DNA of 64,000 nt from Epiperipatus broadwayi (Eukaryota; Onychophora; Udeonychophora; Euonychophora; Peripatidae). Positions 1 through 11,837 of the stretch are shown here, piece by piece. Positions within the stretch are counted from its first letter, which is position 1; each line of letters begins with the position of its first letter. The notes under the pieces are model-generated. The model had not been told where the DNA came from, ran no database searches, and worked only from the letters and a program-made list of their open reading frames with translations. The stretch is taken from positions 6,163,800-6,227,799 of the forward strand of contig JAQFVV010000018.1 of NCBI GenBank assembly GCA_028023455.1. Reading direction: 5' to 3'. A program made the translations under genes and the position numbers.

Positions 1-1534
1 CAAAAAAATACTATGAATGTTCTAGATATTATTTTACAATTAAGCATTTTGAAAAAAAATATTGGGAACAAAATACTGCAAAAATATTTTATAAATTCTA
101 CTCTTATTTATAAATAAATAATATTTGTCAATGAATAAATAATATTTATAAGTAAATAGTTTTATTTATGAATATTTAATTAATAGTAAAGAATTATATG
201 CAGAAATAAAAGATCATTTTTCAATTTCAACTCATATTTATTAATAAATAAATGAATAATTTAATTTTATATAAATAAATAATATGTATGATTAAAATAA
301 GTGATATATATATTCTAACATGAAAAAGTTTAAAATAGTCAACTCTAATTAAAATAAGTCAAATACATTGAGCATTAACAGTATTTATAAATAATGAAAT
401 ATATAAAAAATGATTTGTTTGTTTATATTTAAATGAGCAAAAGTATTTTAATTATCTCTTTATTCATAGATAAATACACAAATACCTGTTAAAAAACAGA
501 TATAATTCATAGGTAAATAAACATATACTTTTTAGTTAAAGAACAGATATAAAGTCTGAGATATTCATAGCCTCAACTGAAATATCTGAATGAATAACTT
601 TTGGAAGGATAAAAAGAAATGCTTATGACAGAAAAGAGTATGGGAAAAATACTCATAAGATTTTCAAAACATGAAGTTCAAGTTTATTAAAAATAAATTT
701 GATTATAATTTTCCAATTTTTTTCATACTATCTCTCTTAAGTATTATCATGTAATTTTTTCTATCATGATAAGATCTGTTTTTATTGCCAAAAGTTACTT
801 TTAAAATCATGTAATTTTATTTAGACAATTTCTTATTTCACACAAAAACAAAATCGTAAACCATTTCAGTTCATTCTTTATCTAAATGTAATAATTCAGC
901 TAATTAATGATTTATCCTTTATATCCTTATTTCAATTACTTTTTCTTCACTATTCTGTACTAAAACTGACTTTTTAATAAGTACTATCATGATTACTCTA
1001 TTTACGAACTTGTTTTTCTCCTGCTCCTCAAATTAAAACTCAACTTGATCTATTGTCGACTCTAACATGTATTGTTTTACCACATTATTCTTAAACTTCT
1101 TTTCTCTGCTGCTCAAATGTTAAAACTTCTAATACTAATAAAATCTTCCTTCATATAATGTTTAGTTTTAGAAAATTATTATTATTATTTTAATATTCCT
1201 TAGTAAATTGAAGTTAAATTTGAAAATAGACTTTAAAATTAAATCTTTTAAGAGAGTCACCTATGAGATCTCTCATAGTTTATGTCTTGAATGAAGCTAT
1301 AAAGTCATCTATTATTATAATTTCTGATTAGATAAGAAATATAATTTTAATTAATGTCTAATTACAATCCAAGTGTAATAATATACAAACAAATAAATAA
1401 GCCTAAGCAGAATATTTAATAGCAATTATTATATTACATTAATATAAAAATCTTGTTTGATAAGATTTCATTATTCTTTTCACAGTAGATATTAAGAAAG
1501 ATATTACTTTATGTCTAAGAAATACAATGTAGTG
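1..1534. other. AT-rich DNA, nothing recognised
   Basis: The stretch has many runs of TAAATAAATAA type and no open frame, RNA gene or repeat boundary that I can support. It lies downstream of the last TTLL11 exon seen and is probably intron or 3' flank of that gene. Confidence 0.5.
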
Positions 1535-1542
1535 CTATATAG
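1535..1542. repeat. Left 8-bp target-site duplication of hAT MITE 1
   Basis: CTATATAG here is repeated exactly at 1967-1974 on the other side of the element. Confidence 0.85.
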
Positions 1543-1966
1543 CAGGGGTGTCCAACAAGTCGATCGCAAAGCCATTTTTGGTCGATCTAGAGGACAAACT
1601 AGCAAGAGCTGTCGAGTAATGAGTGATACAAATTAAGTCAAGATTTTCAAGTTTTTTTGTTATTTTTGTTCTAATTTTTTTTCCCAATTCTGTATCATTA
1701 TTGAAAATAATATTTTTAATCTTGATTTAATGTAGCTAATTTGAATTAATAAATATTGTTAATAATTACTCATGTTGCCTTAATTCCCCGGACATGAGTT
1801 ATTTGGCCTGTTAAGTAATTGTTATTTTTTACTAGGTAGATACATAAAAAATAGTATGTATTTCGCACCTCCCTCCACTTAGACTACGCCCATGACAACA
1901 AGTCAATCGCAACACATTTTAAAAATAAAAAGTAGATTTTATAAACACAAAAGTTCGCCATCTCTG
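1543..1966 (+). mobile_element. Non-autonomous hAT-type MITE, copy 1
   Basis: The element starts CAGGGGTGTCCAAC and ends GTTCGCCATCTCTG, giving imperfect terminal inverted repeats of about 14 bases with the CAG...CTG ends typical of hAT transposons. It is flanked by a perfect 8-bp direct duplication, CTATATAG, at 1535-1542 and 1967-1974, which is the hAT target-site length. It has no coding capacity. A second copy lies inverted at 24690-25160 and shares its interior, including the stretch near GACTACGCCCATGACAACAA. Confidence 0.88.
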
Positions 1967-1974
1967 CTATATAG

Positions 1975-3519
1975 CAATTTTTTATATAACAACAAATAAT
2001 AGCTACTATTAATTTATATATACAATACTGTACATTTAAAAAAAGTCTTTGACATTAATTTATCTTTCTACTGCATTTTTTTCTTAAAGATTTTTTGTTT
2101 GTTTGTTAGTTTTCTTCACTATTTTATTCCTGTTTCTCATCGATCCGAAAAAAACAACAAAACAATTCTTTTTTTACACTCATTACATACATATATCATA
2201 ATTTCATTAGTTCTTCCTTAATACTATTAAAACTGACACATTTTATACTTGTATTTTTTTTGTCCTGCACTCACTTATTTTTTTTTCTATTTATTAATAT
2301 GTTCATTTGTCTCTAGACACTATTATCACAAATATTTTTGCTTCAGTGTTGATCTTGGTTTGATAACGTATGAGTTTCTCCCATTTGTTTTTTATAGCAT
2401 TTTTTTTCTTTTATTAGTTTCCCCTCCCATTCATTTTTAATTATCATAACATTTTTTCTTACTAAATATTCTATATTTTTATTTCGATCTGCAACACATT
2501 ATATATTAAATACTCTATGAAATCTCCCAATGTTTGGAAATCTACATTGATTATATATAATTTTTTTTTTCATGTTTGAATACATGCCATAACCGATTTG
2601 CTAGCGATCTCAAATAAAAATTACTTGACAACTGTTCCCATCGATAAATTTTAATTTTCCAAAGCTCTTCACAAAGCTACACCTAGCGTTTGTTTTTTAA
2701 ACTAAACTATAACTATAGAAATTAAAGTTTGAATTATCAGTATAATTAACAGATATTAAAATTTAAATTACAACAATAATATTAATACTTAAAAACTAAA
2801 ACATAGCGATTATATACACAATGTATGACAATATTTTTTGTATATTTACGTAATAAAAATATCAATAAGTGCTATACATACTTCTATATATAAATGCACA
2901 TATCCTATACACATAAATACATATTTGAAGTTTGTAATGAAACATATCAAATCACAATTACACATCAGTATATATATATGAAGACACATTATATATTTTA
3001 TGAAGAACATATTTTCATTATATACAAATATTAGCTGATATTTTTGTTTACAGGGTAAATATATGTCTAAAAAATAGTTTTGTACATAGAAAACAAAAAC
3101 ACTATGATTGCTCTTTGAAATCTTAAAGAAAACAAGCATAGGAAAATACTATAGATCATTCTATACATTTTTATTATACATAGATGGGTTACTCACCTAC
3201 ATGCATTCTCCAGCATGGTGAGTTTACTGGTTTACTCCTGAATTTATATTAAATAAAATATTATCGTCTTCCAGTGCTTTATGTATTGGCTGAAATGCCT
3301 TGAAAGTAGAATGGATGTGCATATGTGAGTAAATTCTAATTGCCTTTTTATATTTGTCATAAATTTTAGCCTTCATTTTTGGAGGCTGTAAAGTTGTCAC
3401 CAAGATAGTGATTAGCAGTCAAAGACAGAGAGAGAGAGTGCTAAATATTTTTAGTGAGTTTTTGTTTAAACCACTAAACATCACATGATCACTATCTCTT
3501 ATGCTGACACATAACTGTT
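1975..3519. other. AT-rich non-coding stretch
   Basis: T-rich runs and short chance open frames (for example 2249-2440 and 2846-3139 minus) show no recognisable motif. A short GA run (AGACAGAGAGAGAGAG) lies at about 3423-3438. I see no gene. Confidence 0.5.
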
Positions 3520-3802
3520 ATTAAACAGGCAAAATTCTCCATACAGTAGTGCCACCTGTGCCAACCAGAGTAATCAATGGATGCCAGAAGGCTTGTGCAT
3601 AAATTCCCCATCTAGTGCCTAATAAGATCTAGGTGCAGTGCTCTCAGATCCAAGGCTCCTCATTGACGAAAGCCACAAACCAGAAACTAGTCTGGGGGTA
3701 TTGGATGAGTAGGTACTAGATGGGGATTTTATGCACAAGCCTTCTGGCATCCATTGATTACTCTGGTTGGCACTACTGTATGAGGAGTTTTGCTTGTTTA
3801 AT
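3520..3802 (+). mobile_element. Foldback element with hammerhead-like core in its loop
   Basis: Two inverted arms of about 100 bases (3520-3620 and 3703-3802) pair almost perfectly, including the stretch around GCATCCATTGATTACTCTGG. The loop at 3645-3705 has a hammerhead-like order. A stem I half (ATCCAA, then TCCTCA) is followed by TTGACGA (CTGATGA with C3 and U7 changed), then GAAAC, a two-base-pair stem III and GTC, then TGGGGG and TTGGAT closing stem I. ATCCAA pairs perfectly with TTGGAT. Stem II is not recognisable, so I consider the ribozyme decayed. The arrangement parallels the arrays at 5070-6016 and 50118-51350. Confidence 0.7.
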
Positions 3803-3997
3803 TAGCTTTTGTTTAGTTATTTCTGTTTATTACTTTTAAGCAAGGAAAGACTGCATGAATTAGAAAAATAAATCTCAAATATTAAATGGGCCAATATTGG
3901 ACCTGTGAAAATAGAAAAAAAAAATGAATTGACAACTGGACATATATTTTATTATAAAGGCATGGATACTGGAAATACAAGTGGTGTGGGATTCTAT

Positions 3998-3998
<1 letters not shown>

Positions 3999-4034
<36 letters not shown>
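3999..4034. repeat. (CA)n(TA)n microsatellite
   Basis: About 12 CA units are followed by about 6 TA units. The frame running through it (3905-4105) is chance coding of the repeat. Confidence 0.9.
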
Positions 4035-5057
4035 GGATGAAAAATAACACTGTAGAGATTGATGATATGTCAGTCAGAATTTGCAAGATTAATTATTTAA
4101 TTTAATAGAAGATACTAAAGGAAGATAATTCAGATTTAATAAGAATTAGAGGATTTCTAACAGTTGTATAAAATTCTTTTGATTAGATCAACAATATTTT
4201 TTAATTGCTATGAATGATTTTAATATTAGAAGTGAAAATAATTAAAATATGAAAGTTGTGTGGATAAATTTAGTTAAAGAGATAAAAATAAAAATCATAC
4301 ATTACAAATTCCTTTATTGATAAAAATCTATGAAAATAGATATGAAAGTATGCAAATAAAGATACAGCAAAACTGGATTATAATTTAAAAACAAAATATG
4401 TGTTTCAAAACTATAATGTGCCTAATGAAGTTTACATAATAAATGATTATTAGTAAAAAGAAAGATATATGCTGGGTCAAGACTAGAGACAAAGGCTATT
4501 AAAAAAAGACAATGTTAACAGTTAATATTCCAATAAATTTAAATTAAAAGTTGCAAATTATTTTGAAACATTAATAGATTTGAAGATGGCTCAACTTTGA
4601 ATGAGACTAATAAGATAATTAATGCTTTACTAAGAACAATACATTACCTAGAAATGTTAAAAAACTCCAGACATATTTAGATCTGATACATTATTTTGAG
4701 CCTTTTCTACAGAATAAGGTGAAAAAAGAAAAACCATTATATGAATTATTAAAAAAAAATAAATCAAAAAATGAAATTAGTTACAAATTCACAAAGAAGT
4801 ATTTATATAAATGAAAGCCCTTCTATCATTTGAAAGTGCTAATAGATTTCAATAATAATCTGGAATGACCTATATCTTATGCATCTTGAACCCTTTCAAA
4901 AGCTGAGAGAAACTATAGCCACATTGATAAAGTGACTTTGGCTATTATGTTTGGTTTAAAAATTTCACCAGTATCTTTTTGGTCAGTCCTTTCAAATGGT
5001 GATCGATCACAAACATTGTTAGGAATATTAACAAGTGATAAGCTAGCTCCAGATCAC

Positions 5058-5069
5058 TTAAACCCATGT
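5058..5069. repeat. Left 12-bp target-site duplication of hammerhead array 1
   Basis: TTAAACCCATGT here recurs exactly at 6017-6028. It lies inside the RNase H-like frame of the older Ty3-like element, which resumes at 6017. Confidence 0.85.
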
Positions 5070-5114
5070 TATATATAGAGTACATAAAAAACAAACTCTT
5101 AACAAGCTTCAAAA

Positions 5115-5172
5115 ATACCCTTAACACCAGACCACGGTTTCTGCATCTAGCGTCATCAGTGAGGTGTTAGGG
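5115..5172 (-). ncRNA. Hammerhead ribozyme motif, array 1 unit A
   Basis: On the minus strand, CTCA is followed by CTGATGA, a stem II with loop (CGC-TAGAT-GCA, two solid pairs), GAAAC, stem III (ACCG/TGGT-like) and GTC, with TGG continuing stem I. Core positions 3-9 and 12-15 are intact. Predicted cleavage is between 5130 and 5129. Confidence 0.72.
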
Positions 5173-5451
5173 ATTAAAAATACTAAAACTAGTCTAGCAT
5201 TTTATCAATGCCTAACTATTGAGAAGAAAATTTGAAACTTTCAGACATTTAAATGTCCAAAAATCCATCTATCTAACTTAAATAGCCGTATGGGACTGAA
5301 CTAAATTCAGATACACCATATATTAATAGCTCTAGCAATATAAAATCGCCAAAGCCAAGACAGATGTCATATGACAAATTTTAATAAAGCTCGTATTTAC
5401 AAATATTATATATAGAGTACGTAAAAAACAAACTTTTAACAAGCTTCAAAA

Positions 5452-5510
5452 ATACTCTCAACCTCAGACTGCGGTTTCTGCATCTAGCATCATCAGTGAA
5501 GTGTTAGGGA
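5452..5510 (-). ncRNA. Hammerhead ribozyme motif, array 1 unit B
   Basis: The minus strand has an intact CTGATGA, a perfect three-base-pair stem II (TGC-TAGAT-GCA), GAAAC and a GTC cleavage triplet. Stem III is only A-U and C-G before a C/A mismatch. Stem I forms from TTCA and TGAG-type halves. Predicted cleavage is between 5467 and 5466. Confidence 0.72.
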
Positions 5511-5848
5511 TTAAAAATACTAGAACTAGTCTAGCATTTTATCAATGCCTAACTATTGAGAAGAAAATCTGAAACTTACATTTGTAAATATGAGCTTTAT
5601 TAAAATTAGGTCATATGACATCTGACTTGATTTTTTATCAATTTAATTTTAGTTTTTGCTATTAAGGTTTTGGCAATTTTATATTGCTAGAGCTATTAAT
5701 ATATGGTGTATCTGAATTTAGTTCAGTCCCATACGGCTATTTGAGTTAGATAGCTGGATTTTTGGACATTTAAATGTCTGAAAGTTTCAGATTTTCTTCT
5801 CAATAGTTAGGCATTGATAAAATGCTAGATTAGTTCTAATATTTTTAA

Positions 5849-5906
5849 TCCCTAACACCTCACTGACGACACTAGATGCAGAAACCGCGGTCTGGGGTTG
5901 AGGGTA
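5849..5906 (+). ncRNA. Hammerhead ribozyme motif, array 1 unit C
   Basis: The plus strand has CCTCA, then CTGACGA (only the variable position 7 changed), stem II CAC-TAGAT-GCA (weakened to one good pair), GAAAC, a self-complementary stem III (ACCGCGGT) and GTC, then TGGGGT pairing back to ACCTCA as stem I. An outer stem I may form between CCCT and AGGG. Predicted cleavage is after 5892. Confidence 0.7.
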
Positions 5907-7520
5907 TTTTTGAAGCTTGTTAAAAGTTTGTTTTTTACATACTCTATATATAACATTTGTAAATACGAGCTTTATTAAAATTAGGTCATATGACATCTGA
6001 CTTGATTTTTTACCATTTAAACCCATGTATGGTGAGATGGAAAAACATACTATCAGCATACAATTATCATCTGATATATAGGAAAGGAAAAGAAATTTCA
6101 CAGACTGATGCATTGCCTAGAAATCCAAATAAAGACCACAGTAGTAATGAAACAGGAATAAATTATATAGAGTCTTAGAATCAGAAATCCTGAATAGCAA
6201 TATAGTTGCAAAGTAGACAAGGGCTAATAAAAATTACCAGATACTTATTAGTTGGATAAGCAAAGGCTGGCAAACTATGTAATGTGCCTGCTTTTTGGAT
6301 AATTCAGGAAAACCTATTCATCAACAAAGATTATGTTTTGATGGGAGATAGAGTTGTAATGCCACCCAAGGGTAGACAAAGGATCTTAAAATTGTTGTAT
6401 GAAAAATATCCAGGTATTGTACACACAAAAGCACTAGTGCATAGTCATTTTGGTGGCTTAATATAACAGTAGATATAGAAAAATAAAGAAATGTGTAGCA
6501 TGCCAATTGGAAATGAAAATACAACTAAGACATATATAACATAGCCTAAAACAATTAAGCCTTGGCAAAGACTACATTTGGACCACATAGAACCCATCAA
6601 TGTAAAGATACTGCTTATAATCATAGATGCGTATTTTAAATGGGCAGAGTATCACATTATAAAAAATATGAATGTGAGAAAAACAGTATAAAATCTGAAT
6701 GAAATATTTCTCTACCTCAAATTACCAGAAGTATTTATTTCCAATAATGGCACAAGTTTTACTGCACAAATAATGGAATACTATTTTATAAATAAAGGCA
6801 TCAAACATATCTGTACAGCTCCTTATCATCCTGAATTGAATGGGTTAGCAGAAACATAATTCAACAAGTAAAAAGGGCTCTTAAGAAAATTAATAATGCT
6901 AATTGAAGGAAGCTTTATACGTTGTAATGTTGCATCAACATTCCACACCATCAACAACTGCTGGAAAATCTCCAGTGGAATTATTGATGAGTAGAAAATT
7001 GCAAACTAAATTGTCAATGCTAATCCCAAAACTGGATTAATATTTGGAATATAGTGATAAAGAAGACAATTGGTGAGAAAGTTTGGATATAGGACTGGCT
7101 TAAAAAATGGATAGAAGGGAATAATTACAGATAAATTATCCAAGCAAATAATAACAGTGCGAACAGATAATGATACAGAGTATCAAAGACACTTGAACCA
7201 TATTCACCAACATCAAACAGAAAAAATAGAAGGTTCAAAAAATAAAAATAAATGCTAATGGCAAAACAAATAACTCTGGTGAAATCAGGAAATAGTTGTT
7301 AGTACTGGAAAAATTAATTACTCCAAATGAAAATCACAGTGAATCAAAGAAATGGTATCTAATGAAATAGTGAAAATCAAGTAAGAAGTGCCAGTAGAAC
7401 AAACACAAACTCAGCCACAGACAGAGCATAGATCACCAAGATTCCAAAGGTGAAGGCTGAAGAAATTAAAAGAATATATATAACATAAAGTAACCTATTT
7501 CTGAAGTAAGGGGAGGAATG

Positions 7521-7960
7521 AAATTTATATATTAAAATGATTGTAGTTTATTTAAAATGCTATATTAAAAATAAAGATGTTACCAAATAAAAAATATCTG
7601 ATAGTAAAAGAAATTTAATTAATTTAAACTTACTGAGTTGAAATGGAACTAATTAGATTGAGAACAAATTACCACCTATAACCTCCCCATTGGCTGAAAT
7701 ACTCAAAAATAATAAAAGAAGGGTAAAAGCAGTAGCAGAACAGAAAACAAACTCTTTTTGTCTTCATTTAGGAAATATGTTGAAGCAATGGAAAAAAATC
7801 AGTGGGGGACATCTTTTTTCCAGGATCTCATCTCCTGTAGGTTAACAAGCTGATTAGGGACTTCGAAACTGATCACTCTAATCTTATTATGTTTTAGTAG
7901 ACTCAAGGGCCACAAAGATAAAGTAGTAGAAATCTATTTAATATTTTTATGTAGTAGGGA
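7521..7960 (+). mobile_element. Probable 3' LTR of the decayed Ty3-like element
   Basis: The sequence follows the purine tract and begins TGAAATTTATA. It contains a possible TATA-like AATAATAAAAG at about 7710. No matching 5' copy was found, so the right boundary is uncertain; it stops near the foldback at 7963. Confidence 0.45.
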
Positions 7961-7962
7961 AA

Positions 7963-8356
7963 TAAGTAATAAGTACAGCCAAAGTAAAGTTAAAATAAAT
8001 TTGTTTATTAATCTGCTGAGTTAACTTCTAACACAGAGTGTTTATTTCAAAACACAACTGGTAGGTAATTAGCAGAGTGTGATAGTAATACTGATTATAA
8101 AAGATTAAACTTGCCAGTGTTCAAGAGATTTGCATAACTATATACAATAGGTAACTGTGAAGTGCCACTTACATTGTCAGATTAAATAACCAATGCAAAT
8201 CTTTTGATCACTAGCAAGTTTGATCTTTTAAAATCAAAATTACTATTACACTCTGCTAATTAAGCTTTGAAACAGACACTCTGTATTGAAGGTTGACTCA
8301 GGAGATTAATAAACAACTTTATTTTAACCTTACCTTGGCCATACTTATTATTTATT
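7963..8356. mobile_element. Foldback MITE with about 190-bp arms
   Basis: The left arm (7963-8175) and right arm (8165-8356) are inverted copies. AATAAGTA...GCCAA opens the left arm and TTGGCCATACTTATT closes the right, with shared CAGAGTGT, TAATTAGCAGAGTGT and AAACTTGC blocks between. There is no coding sequence. The family is unknown. Confidence 0.75.
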
Positions 8357-8649
8357 TTCTCTATTACATATTTTCTCCAGTTTTAAATTTTGGCTTTAAT
8401 ATTTTATGTGTATCTAATATGATATACAATACTAGACTGTAATTAATAGATACTGTTCATTTATTAATTTGATTTGTGTATATATAATAAATAGTAGACA
8501 ATAATTCAATGAGTATTATTTGTTTATTAACTTGAATTATGTATATATTATTAGTGTAATTATAAGTATTTTGAGTCACTGGTTCCATTATCCCATGAAA
8601 TTAGTTACATTTTTATTTCTAAATAAAATAGAGTTTTTCTTATAAAGGA

Positions 8650-11120
8650 GTTAGAAGCTAAGAACATTGCAGTACAAAAGAAAATTAACAATAATATAAG
8701 AAAAATAATTGTAACTTGGCAAAAAAAGCTATAGAAAAAAAAAATCTCAAAAGTATAAAAAAACATTTTGCTATTGAAAGGAAAATTATTTCTGCAATAA
8801 AAAAAAGACAAAACTATTATTAAAAGGAAAGATGATATTAAGAAATGTTTGGAAGAGTTTTACAAAGAATTATATAGCAATAAAAAACAAGAAAAAGGAT
8901 CTCCTACAACTATTATATCTTCTGAATTGCCCAGCAATTTAAATGAAGAAATGAGACATGTAGTAGAGTGTATGAAGAAGGGAAAAGCTCCAAAAATTGA
9001 TGGAATATTAAAAAAACAGAAAATGATATACCAAATGTTTAAATATATCAAGTGTGTGAAAGAATGCAGTAATAATACTGATATTTAAGGAAGATGATAA
9101 AGAAGATATTAGAAACTATAGATCTATCAATCATCTATTAGTTCTATAAAAAACATTTAACAAGATAATTACAACTTGTGTACAACAAATATTGGATTCC
9201 TACCAACTGAAAAAGCAAGCTGGATTTAAAAATGACTTTAGTAGAGTGGATCTCATCCTCATATTCAGAGAAGTTACAGAAAAAAAAAAACTAATATGAA
9301 TTGCCATTATGCTTTGGATTTGTAAATTATGAAACGTGTTGTATACTGACTGGATGTATCTATATCTTTATTAATGTAAAACAATATTCATGTGGAGTTT
9401 AAATATAAAATTTTAACAATATTTATTGTATCAAGTATACCACTATTTATTATACCAAGTATACTTTCAATGTTTTCATGTTATATTCATGGTCAGTCTG
9501 CTAAGAGCAAGAATATGCCATGAAAACATCAAAAGTATACTTGTTACAATAAATATTGTTAAATTTTATATTTAAACTCTGTATGAGTATTATTTTCATT
9601 AAGATTTAGAATGGCAGAGCATGAAAACATTATTATATATCTTTATGAATAAAGTTGTAAGTGTACAGACTGGTCAGTATAGGAAAAGTTAGTGCAATTC
9701 AGAAATAATAATGACATGCAGAAAAGAAAATTAGTTTGCAGCAAGAACCATGCCAATAAAGTCTAACCTTATGCAAATTAGAAAAGTTGATAAAATGCCT
9801 ACAGAATGTCAGATAGTATTCTATCAGTTCAGTTTGGTCAGTGGTGTCTAGAAAAGTAGTAATTTGAAGAGAGAAGGAAAAAAAGCAAGATTTGAAATCA
9901 GTCTGGAAAATTTTAAGTGCAAAGTAAATCAGATTATCAACACAGAAGAGCTCTGATCATAATCTAATTAGACTATCTCAAGAGATGTGGGTGAACAGTA
10001 AAGTGCTTACAGAACTACCGTTGGGAAAGGACATTTATATATTAATTATCTACAGAGATATGAACTGTTACATGATCAAGACTTATCCTGTGTTCAAATA
10101 GCAATTAGCCTGTTGATTTACTAACCTTAGCTACTAATATTACATAAGCATTTCCAATATTGATAACACATTGGATCATCAAGAGAGTACTGTCATATTC
10201 TTAAGAGGATTTACCAAAATGCAACAACAGTACATGACACTATTATGAAGATTAATATTAAGAAGGGTGTATGACAAGATGATACTATATCTGCAGCAAC
10301 CTTACAATAAATACTTTGTGGATTAAATAGAAAGCTAAGAGAATAAAAGTAAATGAAAATTATTCAAGTCATCTAGATTTTGCAAATGATGTAATTGTTT
10401 TTGCAAATAATGCTTCAATGGTTCAGGAAATGCAGAAATTATCAGATGAAAGTAAGAAAGTAGGTCTAAAAATAAATAATACAATTTTCAATGATTTTTC
10501 TCAGAAGAAAATAAAGATTGGTAATCATGAATTAATTAACAACTACAATACTTTAATTAAATTATCAGAGCAGATGGAAACATAGTGGGTGAAATTAATC
10601 ATAGAATTAAACATAGGTGGAATGCTTTTGCTAAAAATATGTTAATACTAAAAGGAAATATACTTATGTGTTTGAAAAAAAAAAAGTTTTTTCTGAGATA
10701 CACAGCAGAAGACTGATGCATAGATTTCAGATAATGGAGTATGGAAAGATGTATATTATGAGTAACAAGGACATCAAAATAAAATAAAAAGGTGAGAGAA
10801 CAAACAGGTAAAATTGACATCATTGAAGGAATTAATAGACTGAAATGGGACTGTGACATATTGTTAAGAGAAATGGTAATGGAAAGACAGGTGGAGTTTT
10901 AAATTGGATGCTAACAGATTATAAAAGACCTAGAAGGGAACAACATGTGAGATGGATGGATAAAATAATAAGGTTTATTGGCAAGTTATGAAGAGAGATA
11001 AAAAAAAAAACTAGATTAAACTTGGAAAGACTTCATCCTGCCATGGATCAATAATGTTCAACAATGATCGTTTTCTATTTGTCAGCTGATTAAAGTAAAA
11101 TATTTAAAAAAAAAAAAAAT
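8650..11120 (+). pseudogene. Decayed RTE-like LINE (reverse transcriptase region)
   Basis: Broken frames give an RT N-terminal region (FYKELYSNKK and KKGKAPKIDGI, 8850-9000), an IRNYRSI and QAGFKNDFS segment (9100-9250) and the catalytic box as FANDVIVFAN at about 10380, where Asp-Asp has become Asn-Asp. A C-terminal region with VRWMDKIIRFIGKL follows at about 10950, then an A-run at 11108-11119. The order matches RTE-clade ORF2 after its endonuclease, which is missing. Frame breaks and the palindromic insertion at 9392-9592 show it is inactive. Confidence 0.72.
9392..9592. mobile_element. Palindromic MITE inside the RTE-like LINE
   Basis: The arms 9396-9450 and 9528-9588 are inverted copies: GTTTAAATATAAAATTTTAA and AATATTTATTG pair with their complements on the right. 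An inner inverted pair sits around GTTTTCATG (9471) and CATGAAAAC (9518). It interrupts the RT frame. Confidence 0.7.
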
Positions 11121-11396
11121 GCTGGAAGCAATTTCTTTTTAAGTGGTTTCCTCTTAATTTAGTAATGATTTTTGTCTCTTTTTCAATGCTCATTTTATTA
11201 ATGATAGGTTTAAGGAAAAGAAAATTTAGCAATTCAATGAGAATAAGAATTGGCAGAAGCAATTTCAGTGAGACTTTTGAATGCTGTAAGTTAAACAAAT
11301 GTATGCACATACGTTTTGTTAAAAATAGATTAATGAAAACTGATAATAATAGATAAAATTTCTAAATTATATTCATTTTTGATTACGATAATTTTT

Positions 11397-11758
11397 AAGT
11401 TAATGGATAACATTGCTAAGTGGTTTATATTCGAACTAAAATATTAAAATCTTGTTTTGTTAATAAACGCTTATTTTTGTTTATTATTATTATTTGGATA
11501 TCAGACAGTTGTATATTTTTACATATCTTGTATCTCCATTTAAAAGGGAGAGACTTTAAAATACTATGATAGAAAACAAGTTAATGGATAACATTGCTAA
11601 GTGGTTTATATTCGAACTAAAATATTAAAATCTTGTTTTGTTAATAAACGCTTATTTTTGTTTATTATTATTATTTGGATATCAGACAGTTGTATATTTT
11701 TACATATCTTGTATCTCCATTTAAAAGGGAGAGACTTTAAAATACTATGATAGAAAAC
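11397..11758. repeat. Perfect 181-bp tandem duplication, two copies
   Basis: The unit beginning AAGTTAATGGATAACATTG at 11397 is repeated from 11578 with no difference that I can see, up to GAAAACA at about 11758. It lies about 80 bases beyond the donor of the TTLL11 exon, in the following intron. Confidence 0.95.
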
Positions 11759-11837
11759 AGCTTGACCATATAAAACTTTTGTAAATATATTTATATATGT
11801 TCATATATATTGCAATATTTGTTAACAAAATACTTAC

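Larger units (their letters stand above)
5070..6016. mobile_element. Hammerhead-ribozyme repeat array 1 (Penelope/retrozyme-like)
   Basis: This non-coding array of 947 bases contains two minus-oriented units (predicted cleavage sites 5129/5130 and 5466/5467, spacing 337). They are followed by one plus-oriented unit (cleavage after 5892) and the start of another, with a unit spacing of 373 between the TTTGTAAATA starts at 5583 and 5956. The inversion lies at about 5577. Each unit carries a hammerhead motif between inverted halves of stem I. Flanking 12-bp duplications show it inserted as a whole into Ty3-like pol. Mixed direct and inverted units are typical of Penelope-like pseudo-LTR arrays. 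The mobilising enzyme is inferred, not seen in the array. Confidence 0.8.
4560..7520 (+). pseudogene. Decayed Ty3-like pol (RT C-terminus, RNase H, integrase)
   Basis: Conceptual translation with frameshifts gives, in order, an RT connection-like segment (around 4620-4850), an RNase H-like segment with TLSKAERNYSHIDK (around 4890) and RKGKEISQTDAL (around 6090), an integrase zinc-finger region (6284-6466), and an integrase core. The core has HLDHIEP near 6575, FISNNGTSFTA near 6737 and HICTAPYHPELNGLAE near 6810-6855. The second catalytic Asp is Asn, a stop follows the catalytic Glu directly, and many frames are broken, so it is dead. A purine-rich tract (GGGGAGGAATG, about 7510-7520) marks the end before the 3' LTR. 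The element was later split by the repeat array at 5070-6016. No gag or 5' LTR was identified. Confidence 0.8.

Noticed and set aside
5787-6113. 108-codon minus-strand frame
   Set aside because: It is antisense across the hammerhead array and Ty3-like remnant; content is non-coding repeat.
6321-6524. Minus-strand frame opposite the integrase region
   Set aside because: Shadow of the Ty3-like pol frame on the plus strand.
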